From: Perlabentimonas sp046542995
GTDB taxonomy: Bacteria; Bacteroidota; Bacteroidia; Bacteroidales; Tenuifilaceae
DNA length: 64,000 nt
Reading direction: 5' to 3'
NCBI GenBank assembly: GCA_046542995.1
Contig: JBKHAH010000003.1
Coordinates: 1 to 64,000 of the forward strand
Shown here piece after piece: positions 26,792-35,776 of this stretch (the first letter of the stretch is position 1; every line of letters begins with the position of its first letter). The position numbers and the translations under genes were made by a program. The notes beneath the pieces were generated by a model. That model saw only the letters and a program-made list of their open reading frames with translations, searched no databases and was not told the origin of the DNA.

Positions 26792-27671
26792 TTCTGTTTT
26801 TCCATATTAACCACAGTAACGCACCACCAGCTATCAAACTTAGCATTCCTAGCTGCCACATATCCGAAACTTCGCCTATTGTTTCAGAATCTTTGGGAAT
26901 TACCCCCATGCCAATAAAGAAGTATGCAAAGACAGCCAGCCCGTTGTTTGTGAAATGAACAGCAATGGGCGCCCAAATCGAACCTGTCCATACATAAAGG
27001 TATCCAAACATCATACCCAGTAAAAATCTTGGGAAAAACCCAAGAAACTGCAGGTGAATCGCGCTAAATACTAGCGAAGTGATGATAATTCCCACAAGAA
27101 CATTTCCAGTTAATCTGCAGAAATATTTTTGAAGAACGCTCCTGAAAAGCAGCTCCTCTCCAATGGCAGGCAGAACAGCAACTACAAAAAGGTTCAGAAT
27201 TAGCGTTCCGGAGTTGTCGGTAATAAGCAGCCTTTTTATAAGATGCTCAGCCGATTTCTCCATATTAATCATCCATTCTGGCACGGGTATCTCTGCATTT
27301 AACGAGCCAATTAAATTAATCCCAGGGATAAACGTTACCATCATTATAATTGATAGCAGCAGAAGATTGAATGGGATTTTCTTGAATCCAAGAAATTTTG
27401 CACTATTGTTTGATGCCAGTAAAGCGATAGCAACTGAAGGAAATACGAATAAGCCTGCGGTTTGAAACATTTGCATTATTCTCACCGAATGTAAGCCAAG
27501 AGCGGTTTCAGTACTAAAGGTTGTAAGCATGTCAGGATCCCAAGTCCCGGAGAGAATGGCAACTGTTATTATTCCCAATAGTAAAAAAACCAAAAAACCG
27601 ATACAAGCTAGAAGTAGCGTGAGCATTATCCCTCTGGCTGCCGACATATCTTTGAAGAGTGAGCGAATCAT
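26742..27671 (-). CDS. CPBP family intramembrane protease
   Basis: The ATG at 27671 gives 309 residues; an ATG at 27710 would add 13. The protein is polytopic, with about seven hydrophobic segments. The CPBP (CAAX protease, Abi) motifs are the glutamate pair with following Arg in IGEELLFRSVLQ, the FSAIHLQF histidine, and HFTNNGLAVF. Family members cleave prenylated or other membrane peptides, or act as immunity proteins. No bacteriocin-like gene is nearby, so a housekeeping role is likelier. Its end overlaps the convergent unknown gene by 50 bases. Confidence 0.87.
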   Translation of the reverse strand: MIRSLFKDMSAARGIMLTLLLACIGFLVFLLLGIITVAILSGTWDPDMLTTFSTETALGLHSVRIMQMFQTAGLFVFPSVAIALLASNNSAKFLGFKKIPFNLLLLSIIMMVTFIPGINLIGSLNAEIPVPEWMINMEKSAEHLIKRLLITDNSGTLILNLFVVAVLPAIGEELLFRSVLQKYFCRLTGNVLVGIIITSLVFSAIHLQFLGFFPRFLLGMMFGYLYVWTGSIWAPIAVHFTNNGLAVFAYFFIGMGVIPKDSETIGEVSDMWQLGMLSLIAGGALLWLIWKNRTTHQDLPDPAQASEGL

Positions 27672-27752
27672 TTTTTCCTCAAATATAATCAAGGTTTCAT
27701 TATATACCATGAGGTTTTTGGTTGTGAATAATATTATTTCCTAAACTCTGCC

Positions 27753-27760
27753 TATTTTTG
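27753..27760 (+). promoter_or_regulatory. -7 promoter-like box for dusB
   Basis: TATTTTTG fits TAnnTTTG, 26 bases before the GTG start at 27787. No -33 TTG at the expected spacing. Confidence 0.4.
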
Positions 27761-27786
27761 TACCCCAATTCTATATAAATTTTAAA

Positions 27787-28803
27787 GTGAAAATAGGTAA
27801 TATTGATTTAAGTGAAAAGCCTCTCTTCCTGGCTCCAATGGAGGATGTGACCGACCCTTCCTTCCGCTACCTGTGCAAGCGGTTTGGTGCCGATATGATG
27901 TACACTGAGTTTGTTAATTCCGATGGGCTAATCCGCGATGCTTCTAGCTGCCATTTTAAAATGAACATTTTCGATTATGAACGCCCCATAGGTATTCAGC
28001 TGTACGGACATATTATTGAGAGCATGGTGGAGGCTTGCCGCTTGGCAACAGAAGCCAACCCCGAGGTTATTGACATCAATTTTGGTTGTCCGGTAAAAAA
28101 AATTGCCAACCGTGGTGCTGGGTCAGGTATGATGAAGGATGTTCCCAAGATGGTTGAAATGACCCGCCAGATTGTGAATGCAACAAACTTGCCTGTTACT
28201 GTTAAAACCAGGTTGGGGTGGGATGAGCAATCGAAAAATATTGTAGAGATTGCTGAGCGTCTTCAGGATGTTGGCATACAGGCTCTAACTATTCATGGGC
28301 GAACTCGTTCGCAGCTTTACAGGGGGGAGGCTGATTGGACGCTAATTGGCGATGTGAAGAACAATCCGAGGATGCATATCCCGATTATTGGTAATGGCGA
28401 TGTTGATGGTCCGCACAAGGCAGTGGAGATGTTTAATAAATATGGGGTTGATGGGGTAATGATTGGGCGAGCTACCTATGGTCGTCCATGGATTTTTAAG
28501 GAGATTAAACATTTTATGGAGCATGGTGTTGAAATGACACCCTTTACCGTTGAGGAGAAGGTTGATATTGCGATGGAGCACCTCAAAAAATCAATAGAGG
28601 TGAAGGGTGAAAGAAGGGGTGTGCTGGAAATGCGGAGGCATTTTACTTGCTATTTTAAGGGTTTACCAAATTTTAAGCACCTTAGGCTTAAACTTGTTAC
28701 AACCGATTGCCCTCAGGAGTTGGAGCAACTTCTTTCGATGGTAGCAGAGCGTTATGCAGGGTTTACGCAGGATCAAAGTATAAATCCTTCACCTTGGTTG
28801 TAG
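27787..28803 (+). CDS. dusB: tRNA-dihydrouridine synthase
   Basis: This 338-residue protein starts at GTG and fits a DusB-type flavoenzyme. Motifs in order: APMEDVTD (FMN binding), INFGCPVKK with the catalytic cysteine, VKTRLGWDE, IHGRTRSQLYRGEADW, GNGDVDG and IGRATYGRPWIF. A C-terminal helical tRNA-binding domain is present. It reduces uridines in the D-loop of tRNAs using NADPH and FMN. Confidence 0.93.
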   Translation: MKIGNIDLSEKPLFLAPMEDVTDPSFRYLCKRFGADMMYTEFVNSDGLIRDASSCHFKMNIFDYERPIGIQLYGHIIESMVEACRLATEANPEVIDINFGCPVKKIANRGAGSGMMKDVPKMVEMTRQIVNATNLPVTVKTRLGWDEQSKNIVEIAERLQDVGIQALTIHGRTRSQLYRGEADWTLIGDVKNNPRMHIPIIGNGDVDGPHKAVEMFNKYGVDGVMIGRATYGRPWIFKEIKHFMEHGVEMTPFTVEEKVDIAMEHLKKSIEVKGERRGVLEMRRHFTCYFKGLPNFKHLRLKLVTTDCPQELEQLLSMVAERYAGFTQDQSINPSPWL

Positions 28804-28833
28804 TGTGCTTATTACTCAATAAAACAGTTTAAA

Positions 28834-29745
28834 TTGAAAGAGAATCCCTTAGTTAAATCAACCAACTTTCTGGCAATTATTGCCTGCGTTCTATGGGCGA
28901 CTGCTTTTGTTGGAATAAAGGTGGGGTTGGAACATGCCGATCCATTCCAGTTTGCAGGAATTCGTTTTTTTATATCAGGACTACTTATACTCCCATTCAT
29001 ACCACATCTTAAGGAGAAGCTAAAGGTTGCCAAAATGAATTTTGGGAAAATAGTTCTTGTTGGTATAGTCCAGATATTTCTTCAGTATGCCCTTTTTTAT
29101 AGTGGCATGGACATGGTACCTGGTGCTTTGGGGGCTATGATAATTGGCTCAGGTCCTTTGTTTATTGCTGTTACTGCGCATTTTGTTCTAAAGAGCGATA
29201 AAATATCGGGCAGAAAATTGTTTAGTATTTTTCTGGGTTTAATGGGTATTGTTGTAATAAGCTTAGGTAGAAACCAAATGGGTGTGGTGGGTCCTTTGGT
29301 GGGTTTCGGTATTTTGATACTAATTGGTAACAATATTCTTTCGGGATTTGGTAATATTCTGGTTGCTAGCGATAGAAGGCGAATACCTCCACTTCTACTT
29401 AGCTCCTTTTCAATGATAATTGGAGGAGGAATGCTATTTGTTATGGGGTTAATTGTTGAAGGCCCCAGCCGGGGTCCGTTTCCCATAGAGTTTTTTGTGG
29501 CGTTAGCATGGTTAAGTTTTTTGTCGGCAGCAGCCATATCCATTTGGTACACTTTGCTAAAGCGCCCTGGGGTTAAAATATCCACGCTAAATATGTGGAA
29601 ATTTATTATTCCTGTTTTAGGTGCAGTGTTGAGCTGGCTGATTTTGCCCGATGAAGAACCCTCGCTTCTGGCAATAATTGGGATGGTGCTGGTGACCGTG
29701 GCATTACTTATCTTAAATCTACATGCAAAAAAGCGCGGCATATAA
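28834..29745 (+). CDS. EamA/DMT family transporter
   Basis: This 303-residue protein, starting at TTG, has ten hydrophobic helices arranged as two EamA repeats (about residues 8-140 and 155-292). Typical segments are LWATAFVGIKVG near the start and LGAMIIGSGPLFIAVTAHFVL. It likely exports or imports small metabolites; the substrate cannot be told. It lies 30 bases after dusB. The stop codon lies inside the loop of the hairpin that ends the convergent TPR gene. Confidence 0.88.
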   Translation: MKENPLVKSTNFLAIIACVLWATAFVGIKVGLEHADPFQFAGIRFFISGLLILPFIPHLKEKLKVAKMNFGKIVLVGIVQIFLQYALFYSGMDMVPGALGAMIIGSGPLFIAVTAHFVLKSDKISGRKLFSIFLGLMGIVVISLGRNQMGVVGPLVGFGILILIGNNILSGFGNILVASDRRRIPPLLLSSFSMIIGGGMLFVMGLIVEGPSRGPFPIEFFVALAWLSFLSAAAISIWYTLLKRPGVKISTLNMWKFIIPVLGAVLSWLILPDEEPSLLAIIGMVLVTVALLILNLHAKKRGI

Positions 29746-29751
29746 CCGCGC
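29727..29751 (-). terminator. Terminator of the TPR gene
   Basis: GCGCGG (29733-29738) and CCGCGC (29746-29751) form a GC-rich stem with a 7-base loop. On the minus strand a run of T follows directly (complement of 29727-29732). It overlaps the 3' end of the EamA gene. Confidence 0.7.
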
Positions 29752-29779
29752 TAGCGAACTCAATTTATGTTGTCTCTTG

Positions 29780-31033
29780 CTATTCGTTTATCTGCACCTG
29801 GCTACGGCAGTACATCTTCAGCATTGGCTCTGCCTGTTTGTAACCAAGGTCAAGCGCTTTCTGAAAATCTTCACATGCACCCTCAGTATCTCTAGTATTC
29901 ATTCTTGAAATGCCCCTGTTGTAGTACGCCTCAGCATTTCTGGAGTCCCTTTTAATAATATAATCGTAGTCGGGCAGCGCCTCTTTGTGCATCCCCAGTA
30001 TGGCTTTCGATACCGCTCTGTTGTAGTAGGCCTGAGCAAATTCCTTATCAAGTTCAATTACCTTGTCAAAGTCCTTAATTGAACCTGCATAGTCTGTTGA
30101 TAGGGCCTTTGTAATTCCCCTCCCGTAATAGGCGCGTTTGTACTCGGGATTTAGTTCAATAGCTTTCGTAAAATCTTTAATCGATTGATTGTGCTTATTG
30201 ATTTTCAGGTATGCACCACCACGGGCACCATAGGCCAGTGCATAGTCAGAATCTAGTTTTAGCGCCTTATTGTACATTTCTATGGATTCGTCGGTTTTGT
30301 TAAGGTTGTGCTTTGCTTGTCCCAACTGGTAGTATAGCTCCTTGTCATTCTCATCAATATCAGCGGCCATTGCTAAATCGCTTTCTGCTCCCTTGTAATC
30401 CTGAATTTTAAGTTTAAACATTCCTCTTTGCTTGTATGCTGTAGATGTGGCTTCCGATCCTTCAATCATCTTGTCATAGTCATCAATAGCACCCATAAAA
30501 TCGTCAAGATGCGCACGGGTTTCACCACGGCTATAAAAAGCTTCAAGATTCGAACCATCCAGCTCAATGCTTCGGTTGTAATCCTCAATGGCCTCGTCGT
30601 ACTTATGCTGAGATGCTTTAAGCAGCCCTCTTTGGAAAAATGCCTGGGCATTGGAGTCGTTAAGCGCGATTGCCTTATTAAAATCGTCCATCGATTTTTC
30701 CAGTGCTTTTAACTTCCTGTTTGTGGTGCCTCGATTTAGGAAAAAGTCTGAAATGGTATCGTTTATGCTAATTGCCTTATTAAAGTCAGTAAGTGCAAGA
30801 GAATCCTTGCCTAAAGCATCGTATGCCAAACCGCGTGCATGGTAAAAAGCTGCTGGTTTCTTATTAAACTTAATGGCTCGTGTAAACTTTTCAGCAGCTA
30901 ACTCATACCTGGCCGAATCTGCAAGTTCAAGTCCTGTCTCATACGATTTTTGGGCAAAATGGGGGCGGAGAAGGAAGAATGCTCCGCCTGCAATAATAAG
31001 TAAGAGAAGAAGTGCTATTGCTGCTTTTTTCAT
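29780..31033 (-). CDS. Exported or membrane-anchored TPR-repeat protein
   Basis: The ATG at 31033 gives 417 residues with a signal peptide or anchor (MKKAAIALLLLLIIAGGAFFLL); the longer frame upstream crosses the promoter box. The rest is about eleven 34-residue tetratricopeptide repeats with strong consensus, such as AFYHARGLAYDALGKDSLALTDFNKAI and AYYGRGITKAL. It is probably a periplasmic protein-protein interaction scaffold, partner unknown. A -7 promoter-like box is at 31059-31066. Confidence 0.88.
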   Translation of the reverse strand: MKKAAIALLLLLIIAGGAFFLLRPHFAQKSYETGLELADSARYELAAEKFTRAIKFNKKPAAFYHARGLAYDALGKDSLALTDFNKAISINDTISDFFLNRGTTNRKLKALEKSMDDFNKAIALNDSNAQAFFQRGLLKASQHKYDEAIEDYNRSIELDGSNLEAFYSRGETRAHLDDFMGAIDDYDKMIEGSEATSTAYKQRGMFKLKIQDYKGAESDLAMAADIDENDKELYYQLGQAKHNLNKTDESIEMYNKALKLDSDYALAYGARGGAYLKINKHNQSIKDFTKAIELNPEYKRAYYGRGITKALSTDYAGSIKDFDKVIELDKEFAQAYYNRAVSKAILGMHKEALPDYDYIIKRDSRNAEAYYNRGISRMNTRDTEGACEDFQKALDLGYKQAEPMLKMYCRSQVQINE

Positions 31034-31058
31034 AGGGTATATCTTTTGTGTTAATGTA

Positions 31059-31066
31059 CAAAGATA
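31059..31066 (-). promoter_or_regulatory. -7 promoter-like box for the TPR gene
   Basis: TATCTTTG on the minus strand fits TAnnTTTG, 26 bases before the start codon at 31033. A TTG lies upstream, but only 15 bases away instead of about 19. Confidence 0.4.
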
Positions 31067-31143
31067 TATATTTTTCCTGCTCAATGAGTATGTAGCAATT
31101 TTTTTTGGGCGGAATGGTGTTATAAAAGATAAAGCAAATACGC

Positions 31144-31295
31144 TTGGTTGCTTCAACCTTTATGTTTCTAAAAACATGGAGAACTGCTCAGTGCCCACCT
31201 CAGCGTCTGGTTTCGCCTGCCCGACTGCTGCGGTCATGTGTGGGGAGAGCAGGAAGGTAGCCAATCAATCCCCCGATGGTTATCGGAGCAACCAA
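31144..31295. ncRNA. Candidate structured RNA, family unknown
   Basis: This GC-rich block stands out in an AT-rich gap. TTGGTTGCT (31144-31152) pairs perfectly with AGCAACCAA (31287-31295), closing the whole 152 bases. Inside are hairpin ATGTTT-CTAA-AAACAT (31162-31177), a long helix CTGCTC/GAGCAG (31184-31189 with 31247-31252) extended by CCCAC/GTGGG (31194-31198 with 31240-31244), and hairpin CCGAT-GGTT-ATCGG (31273-31286). An alternative fold pairs CCTGC 31216-31220 with GCAGG 31249-31253 and TGGTT 31208-31212 with AGCCA 31259-31263. No coding signal. I could not match it to SRP, tmRNA, 6S, RNase P or a riboswitch; a single U-G pair hints at the plus strand. It could also be a degraded repeat. 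Confidence 0.4.
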
Positions 31296-31318
31296 TCAAT
31301 CAACCAGAACAGCTTGCA

Positions 31319-32062
31319 TTAATCCCCAATTTTTGCGCTAAAAAACTCCCTGTTCAACCTAGCAATATGCGATATTGATATGCCCTTAGGGCATTCAGCT
31401 TCGCAAGCGCGCGTGTTAGTACAGCTGCCAAAGCCCAATTCGTCCATCTTGGCAACCATGTTTTTAACTCGCACCTTGCTCTCAACCCTGCCCTGTGGGT
31501 AAAGAGCCAATTGTGAAACCTTGGCTGCAATAAATAGCATTGCCGATGAGTTTTTACAGGCTGCCACGCAGGCACCACAACCTATACACGATGCAGCATC
31601 GAAGGCATCATCGGCATGAGGCTTAGGAACGGGGATAGCGTTTGAGTCGCCTGCCTGTCCAGCATTTACTGAGACGAAACCGCCAGCTTGCATTATTTTA
31701 TCGAAGGCGTTGCGCTCTACAATTAAATCTTTAATTACAGGGAACGATGCAGCTCTCCATGGTTCAACCGTTATGGTTTCATTATCATTAAATTCTCGCA
31801 TGTGTAGTTCGCAAGTGGTTGTTTTACTCATTACACCATGAGGTCGTCCGTTTATGTATAGTCCGCAGCAACCACAAATTCCTTCCCTGCAGTCGTGCTC
31901 GTAGGCAACGGGTTCTTTCCCTTCAGTAATTAGCTGGCTATTCAGGTAGTCGAGCATCTCGAGGAACGACATTTCGGGCGAAACGTTAATCAACGAGTAG
32001 GTTTCAAATTTACCCTTTGATTTTGGATTTTTCTGCCTCCATATTTTTAGCTTAACGTTCAT
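31319..32062 (-). CDS. sdhB: Succinate dehydrogenase/fumarate reductase iron-sulfur subunit
   Basis: This 247-residue subunit holds three iron-sulfur centres: the [2Fe-2S] cluster cysteines in CREGICGCC and the following Cys of SKTTTC, and two ferredoxin-type groups, CIGCGACVAAC and CTNTRACEAECP. It passes electrons between the flavoprotein and the membrane cytochrome. Gene order cytochrome b, flavoprotein, iron-sulfur protein (34747 to 31319) is that of the type B enzymes of Bacteroidota, which can reduce fumarate with menaquinol or oxidise succinate. It is the last gene of the operon. Confidence 0.95.
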   Translation of the reverse strand: MNVKLKIWRQKNPKSKGKFETYSLINVSPEMSFLEMLDYLNSQLITEGKEPVAYEHDCREGICGCCGLYINGRPHGVMSKTTTCELHMREFNDNETITVEPWRAASFPVIKDLIVERNAFDKIMQAGGFVSVNAGQAGDSNAIPVPKPHADDAFDAASCIGCGACVAACKNSSAMLFIAAKVSQLALYPQGRVESKVRVKNMVAKMDELGFGSCTNTRACEAECPKGISISHIARLNREFFSAKIGD

Positions 32063-32096
32063 CTTATTCTGTTGTTAAGTTATAATTCGGTTAGTT

Positions 32097-34016
32097 TTAC
32101 TTGTAGCTTCGTACCTGAACTTTAACAAATTCATAGTTAAGTTCCTCCTTGTGGAGTTGAGGTTCGTTCTTTGGACCTTTATATTCCCAGGCTGCTACGT
32201 AGGAGAAGTTTTCATCGTCCCGCATGGCTTCACCATTCTCAGTCTGGCTTTCTTCTCTGAAATGTGCACCGCAGCTCTCTTTACGATTTAGGGCATCGGC
32301 ACAAAGCAGCTTCGCCATCTCAAAATAATCGGCAACCCTGCTGGCTTTTTCTAGCTCTTGGTTCAGGTCTTCGTTGGAGCCGGTAACCCTAACATCTTTC
32401 CAGAATTCTTGCTCAAGTTCATCTATAAGTGTGAGAGCATTTTTTAATCCCTCTTCGTTTCTGTACATTCCGCAAAAATCCCACATTATTTTACCCAATC
32501 TTTTATGGAATGATGTAACGGTTTTTGTACCGTTAATGGCAAGAAGTTTTTCAATCCTTTCTTTTGCCTGCTTTTCAGCCTCATCAAACTCAGGAGTATC
32601 TGTGGGTATTTTTCCCGTTTTAATATCATCGGCAAGATAATCGGAGATAGTATTGGGTAGGATAAAGTAGCCATCTCCAGCACACTGCATTAGCGAGCTG
32701 GCACCAAGCCTGTTAGCACCATGGTCAGAGAAGTTTGACTCACCTATAGCGTATAGGCCGGGTATGGTGGTCATAAGGTTGTAGTCAACCCAAAGTCCAC
32801 CCATGGTGTAGTGTCCTGCAGGGTAAATCCGCATTGGTCGTTCGTATGGTGACTCTCCAGTAATCTTCTCATACATCTCAAAAAGATTGCTATACTTATC
32901 TTCTATTGCTTTTTTCCCCTGTTTTTGAATGGCATCGCGAAAATCGAGGTAAACGGAGAGCCCAGAATCACCTACGCCGTATCCTGCATCGCATCTTTCT
33001 TTGGCTGCACGGGAAGCAACATCGCGAGGAACAAGATTGCCAAATGCCGGATATCTGCGCTCTAGGTAGTAGTCGCGTTCTTCATCGGGTATCTCGTTGG
33101 CCTTCCTTTTATCACCTTTAGTTTTTGGTACCCAAACTCTGCCATCGTTCCTAAGGGATTCGCTCATTAGGGTGAGTTTGCTTTGAAAATCGTTAAGCAC
33201 AGGGATAGAGGTAGGGTGAATTTGTATAAAGCTTGGATTTGCGAAGTAGGCCCCACGCTTGTAAGCTTTCCATGCAGCTGAGCCGTTAGAGTTAACAGCT
33301 AAAGTGGAGAGGAAGTATATGGTTCCATAGCCACCGGTTGCTAGCACCACTGCATGAGCAGAGTGGCGTTCAATTTCACCAGTAATTAAATTTCGAACTA
33401 CAATTCCTCGCGCTTTGCCGTCAACTATTACTATGTCCAGCATCTCGCGGCGGGTAAACATGGTTACTTTGCCTTTTTGCATTTGACGAACCAAAGCGCT
33501 ATATCCTCCTAACAGGCATTGTTGACCGGTTTGCCCCTTTGCGTAGAAGGTGCGGCTTACCTGAACGCCTCCAAAGGAGCGATTATCAAGAAGTCCGCCA
33601 TAATCGCGGGCAAAAGGAACGCCCATGGCTGTGTAATGGTCGATAACGGCATTGCTAACCTCGGCGGCACGATAAACATTGGCCTCGCGGGCTCGGTAGT
33701 CGCCACCCTTAATCATATCGTAAAAAAGGCGGTAAACGCTATCGTTATCATTCTTGTAGTTTTTTGCAGCATTAATCCCTCCCTGTGCCGCAACGGAATG
33801 CGCCCGGCGTGGTGTATCCTGATAGCAGAATACTTTAACATTGTAGCCAAGCTCCCCAAGTGTTGAGGCGGCACCAGAGCCAGCAAGGCCAGTTCCCACA
33901 ACAATAACATCAAGCTTCTTTTTGTTTGCTGCATTAACCAGCCTAATGGAGTTTTTATGTTTCGACCACTTTTCTGTTAAGGGGCCTTCAGGTATTTTTG
34001 CGTTTAGCTTGCTCAT
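32097..34016 (-). CDS. sdhA: Succinate dehydrogenase/fumarate reductase flavoprotein subunit
   Basis: Starting at the ATG at 34016 gives 639 residues; a TTG six codons upstream is less likely. VVGTGLAGSGAASTLGELG is the FAD-binding loop, HSVAAQGGINAAKNY contains the histidine that covalently binds FAD, and the active-site arginine lies in PRDVASRAAKERC. HYTMGGLWVDY and SDHGANRLGASSLM follow. The protein oxidises succinate or reduces fumarate on the cytoplasmic side. Length and gene order match the Bacteroidota type B complex. Confidence 0.95.
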   Translation of the reverse strand: MSKLNAKIPEGPLTEKWSKHKNSIRLVNAANKKKLDVIVVGTGLAGSGAASTLGELGYNVKVFCYQDTPRRAHSVAAQGGINAAKNYKNDNDSVYRLFYDMIKGGDYRAREANVYRAAEVSNAVIDHYTAMGVPFARDYGGLLDNRSFGGVQVSRTFYAKGQTGQQCLLGGYSALVRQMQKGKVTMFTRREMLDIVIVDGKARGIVVRNLITGEIERHSAHAVVLATGGYGTIYFLSTLAVNSNGSAAWKAYKRGAYFANPSFIQIHPTSIPVLNDFQSKLTLMSESLRNDGRVWVPKTKGDKRKANEIPDEERDYYLERRYPAFGNLVPRDVASRAAKERCDAGYGVGDSGLSVYLDFRDAIQKQGKKAIEDKYSNLFEMYEKITGESPYERPMRIYPAGHYTMGGLWVDYNLMTTIPGLYAIGESNFSDHGANRLGASSLMQCAGDGYFILPNTISDYLADDIKTGKIPTDTPEFDEAEKQAKERIEKLLAINGTKTVTSFHKRLGKIMWDFCGMYRNEEGLKNALTLIDELEQEFWKDVRVTGSNEDLNQELEKASRVADYFEMAKLLCADALNRKESCGAHFREESQTENGEAMRDDENFSYVAAWEYKGPKNEPQLHKEELNYEFVKVQVRSYK

Positions 34017-34075
34017 TTTATAGTAATTTTTCAATTATTAATGTAGGATTAATGTTTAAATCAAATATCCCGAAA

Positions 34076-34747
34076 TCAATAAAAAAGCCAGAAGTATAGT
34101 GGGATAATTGTAAATCCTACAGCAATTATTACTGCATAGATATATGATATTGCCTGTATTCTTGGTATCCACTTTTGGTTATTAAAACCAATGGTTTGAA
34201 ATGCGCTCCAAAACCCATGGGAGAGGTGAAGTCCCAGTAGAATTGCTGAAACTATATAGATAACATTGTACCACCAGTAATCAACAAAAAATTGAGACAC
34301 TAAAAGGTACGAATTATGCATCTGCACACCATCGTAGGTAATGTAAGGAACATCTCCAAACCTTAACTTTAAGAAAAAGTTTATTAGATGGAGAACAAGG
34401 AAGACCAGAATAACAAAACCGAGGATATACATGTTTCGCGATGACCAGGTTGTTAATTCGTTTGATCCGCTTTTTGCATATCTTATCGGGCGGGTTCTCC
34501 TGTTTTTAAGGGTTAGGAATGTTGCATAAAAAATATGGAAAACAAAGCCAAACGCCAGAAGGTACTCAACTATTTTTAGGACAGGGGTAGTAACCAGCGT
34601 GTGCGCAGCCTTATTGTAAAGTTCTCCGTCACCTATAAGTAGCAACAGGTTGGTTGCTAAATGAACCAATAAAAAGAGCATAAGGAAAAGACCTGTTATG
34701 CTCATTATTAACTTTTTACCTAATGATGAACTGAAAATTCCAATCAT
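34076..34747 (-). CDS. sdhC: Succinate dehydrogenase/fumarate reductase cytochrome b subunit
   Basis: This 223-residue protein has five predicted membrane helices, and histidines in LVHLATNLLLL, FVFHIFYATF, FLVLHLINFFL and LGLHLSHGFWSAFQT are placed to bind two b-type haems, as in single-anchor type B complexes. It anchors the flavoprotein and iron-sulfur subunits and exchanges electrons with menaquinone. It is the first gene of the operon, 59 bases before the flavoprotein start. Confidence 0.93.
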   Translation of the reverse strand: MIGIFSSSLGKKLIMSITGLFLMLFLLVHLATNLLLLIGDGELYNKAAHTLVTTPVLKIVEYLLAFGFVFHIFYATFLTLKNRRTRPIRYAKSGSNELTTWSSRNMYILGFVILVFLVLHLINFFLKLRFGDVPYITYDGVQMHNSYLLVSQFFVDYWWYNVIYIVSAILLGLHLSHGFWSAFQTIGFNNQKWIPRIQAISYIYAVIIAVGFTIIPLYFWLFY

Positions 34748-34855
34748 GGATTCGGGTTTTGAGGTTTTGTGTTCAAGTTAAAGAATTTACCTTTGTCTTG
34801 AATATTTTTTAAGGAAAAAATAGGGTGTTCTATAGCATGTTGATTGTCGATTTGC

Positions 34856-35572
34856 TTATGAAGGCTCGCATAGGAGTTTTAGGTACCTGTCCTTTATCGA
34901 TTTAAGGTTATCTTTTGTAAGGTTCTCTCTATAAATCCTAATCATATCAATAATTCCGTTGTTTTGAAAAACGTATGCAGAGGCTGCATCGAAATAGAGA
35001 AGACCGGTTTCATATTTAACTTCGGTGGTTAGCTTCTTGAAATCTTCCCAATTAATATAATCTGGCAAAGCAAAGTAACCTAGATTTGGCTGATTGCTCT
35101 CCATAAACATTCCTTCACCAACAGGTATAAAACTAAAGAAGCGTCTTAGTTTTATTATTGCCATTTCGTGTTGAAATGTTCTGGATTTTTTCTTGAAAGT
35201 AATGCCTTCTTCTAAATATTTTTCTTGTAGCAAGGCGATATGGCTGTAGTTTTGAATATCAAGGAATCGGATTACATAGCATGTTTGGTTAAATATGGTT
35301 ATGCTGCCCGTAACGCAATCAATTTTAAACTTAACTTTCTTTTGTACGTTAGTAGTTGCGCGCATTAAAAATTCTAGAGAGAAATATTTGTCAAGAATAA
35401 AGTAAGTCATGTGAGGTTTTGAGGTGTGTGGAGCCTCGTTATAATATCCAAAGTAGGGTGAGTCTGCTTCAAATACACAAGTGTTTTTTAGGATGATATC
35501 ATTATCTACACATGAAAGGGGCTCTTCTTTGATGATGCCGCCGTATCGTTCAATAGTTGGTTGGCTGCCCAT
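34856..35572 (-). CDS. Unknown protein
   Basis: The ATG at 35572 gives 238 residues; the longer frame upstream would read through a perfect inverted repeat and start with an odd FYCIFEYY sequence. I recognise no family. No signal peptide or membrane helix. The protein reads as mixed alpha/beta with two halves that look alike: PYFGYYNEAPHTSKPHMTYFILDKYFSLEFLMRA near the start and NLGYFALPDYINWEDFKKL later, each followed by a cluster of charged strands, suggesting an internal duplication. It is a single gene between the sdh operon and the S41 protease. Confidence 0.65.
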   Translation of the reverse strand: MGSQPTIERYGGIIKEEPLSCVDNDIILKNTCVFEADSPYFGYYNEAPHTSKPHMTYFILDKYFSLEFLMRATTNVQKKVKFKIDCVTGSITIFNQTCYVIRFLDIQNYSHIALLQEKYLEEGITFKKKSRTFQHEMAIIKLRRFFSFIPVGEGMFMESNQPNLGYFALPDYINWEDFKKLTTEVKYETGLLYFDAASAYVFQNNGIIDMIRIYRENLTKDNLKSIKDRYLKLLCEPS

Positions 35573-35581
35573 GGAGTAATA

Positions 35582-35614
35582 TTTTATTGTATAGTATTCA
35601 AATATACAATAAAA
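35582..35614. promoter_or_regulatory. 12-bp perfect inverted repeat upstream of unknown gene
   Basis: TTTTATTGTATA (35582-35593) and TATACAATAAAA (35603-35614) are exact inverted copies with a 9-base spacer. The repeat lies 10 bases before the start codon at 35572, where it could be an operator or a leader hairpin that covers the start. Confidence 0.5.
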
Positions 35615-35776
35615 AATGGTACGTTTCAATTCTTTATTGTGATCGTTAGATTGCTAATTATTGAAAACAATAGAAAGAAAAGGCTGGTGTATAGTCTTTT
35701 TACCAGAATTTTTTAAATTGTTGGTGTAACGATTAAAAAGCCAAAAGAAGCTGGCAGTAGCCCCCATTCTTAAAAA

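Noticed and set aside
31144..31295. Assignment of the structured block to SRP RNA, tmRNA, 6S RNA or RNase P.
   Set aside because: None of the core conserved motifs, such as the GGTCCGGAAGG of SRP RNA, is present.
30873..31322. Open frame of 149 codons on the plus strand over the TPR start and the structured block.
   Set aside because: It runs antisense to the TPR gene, has no family-like features and reads through the candidate RNA.
35735..35758. Weak hairpin after the S41 protease as a terminator.
   Set aside because: Only a 4-bp stem with an 8-base loop.
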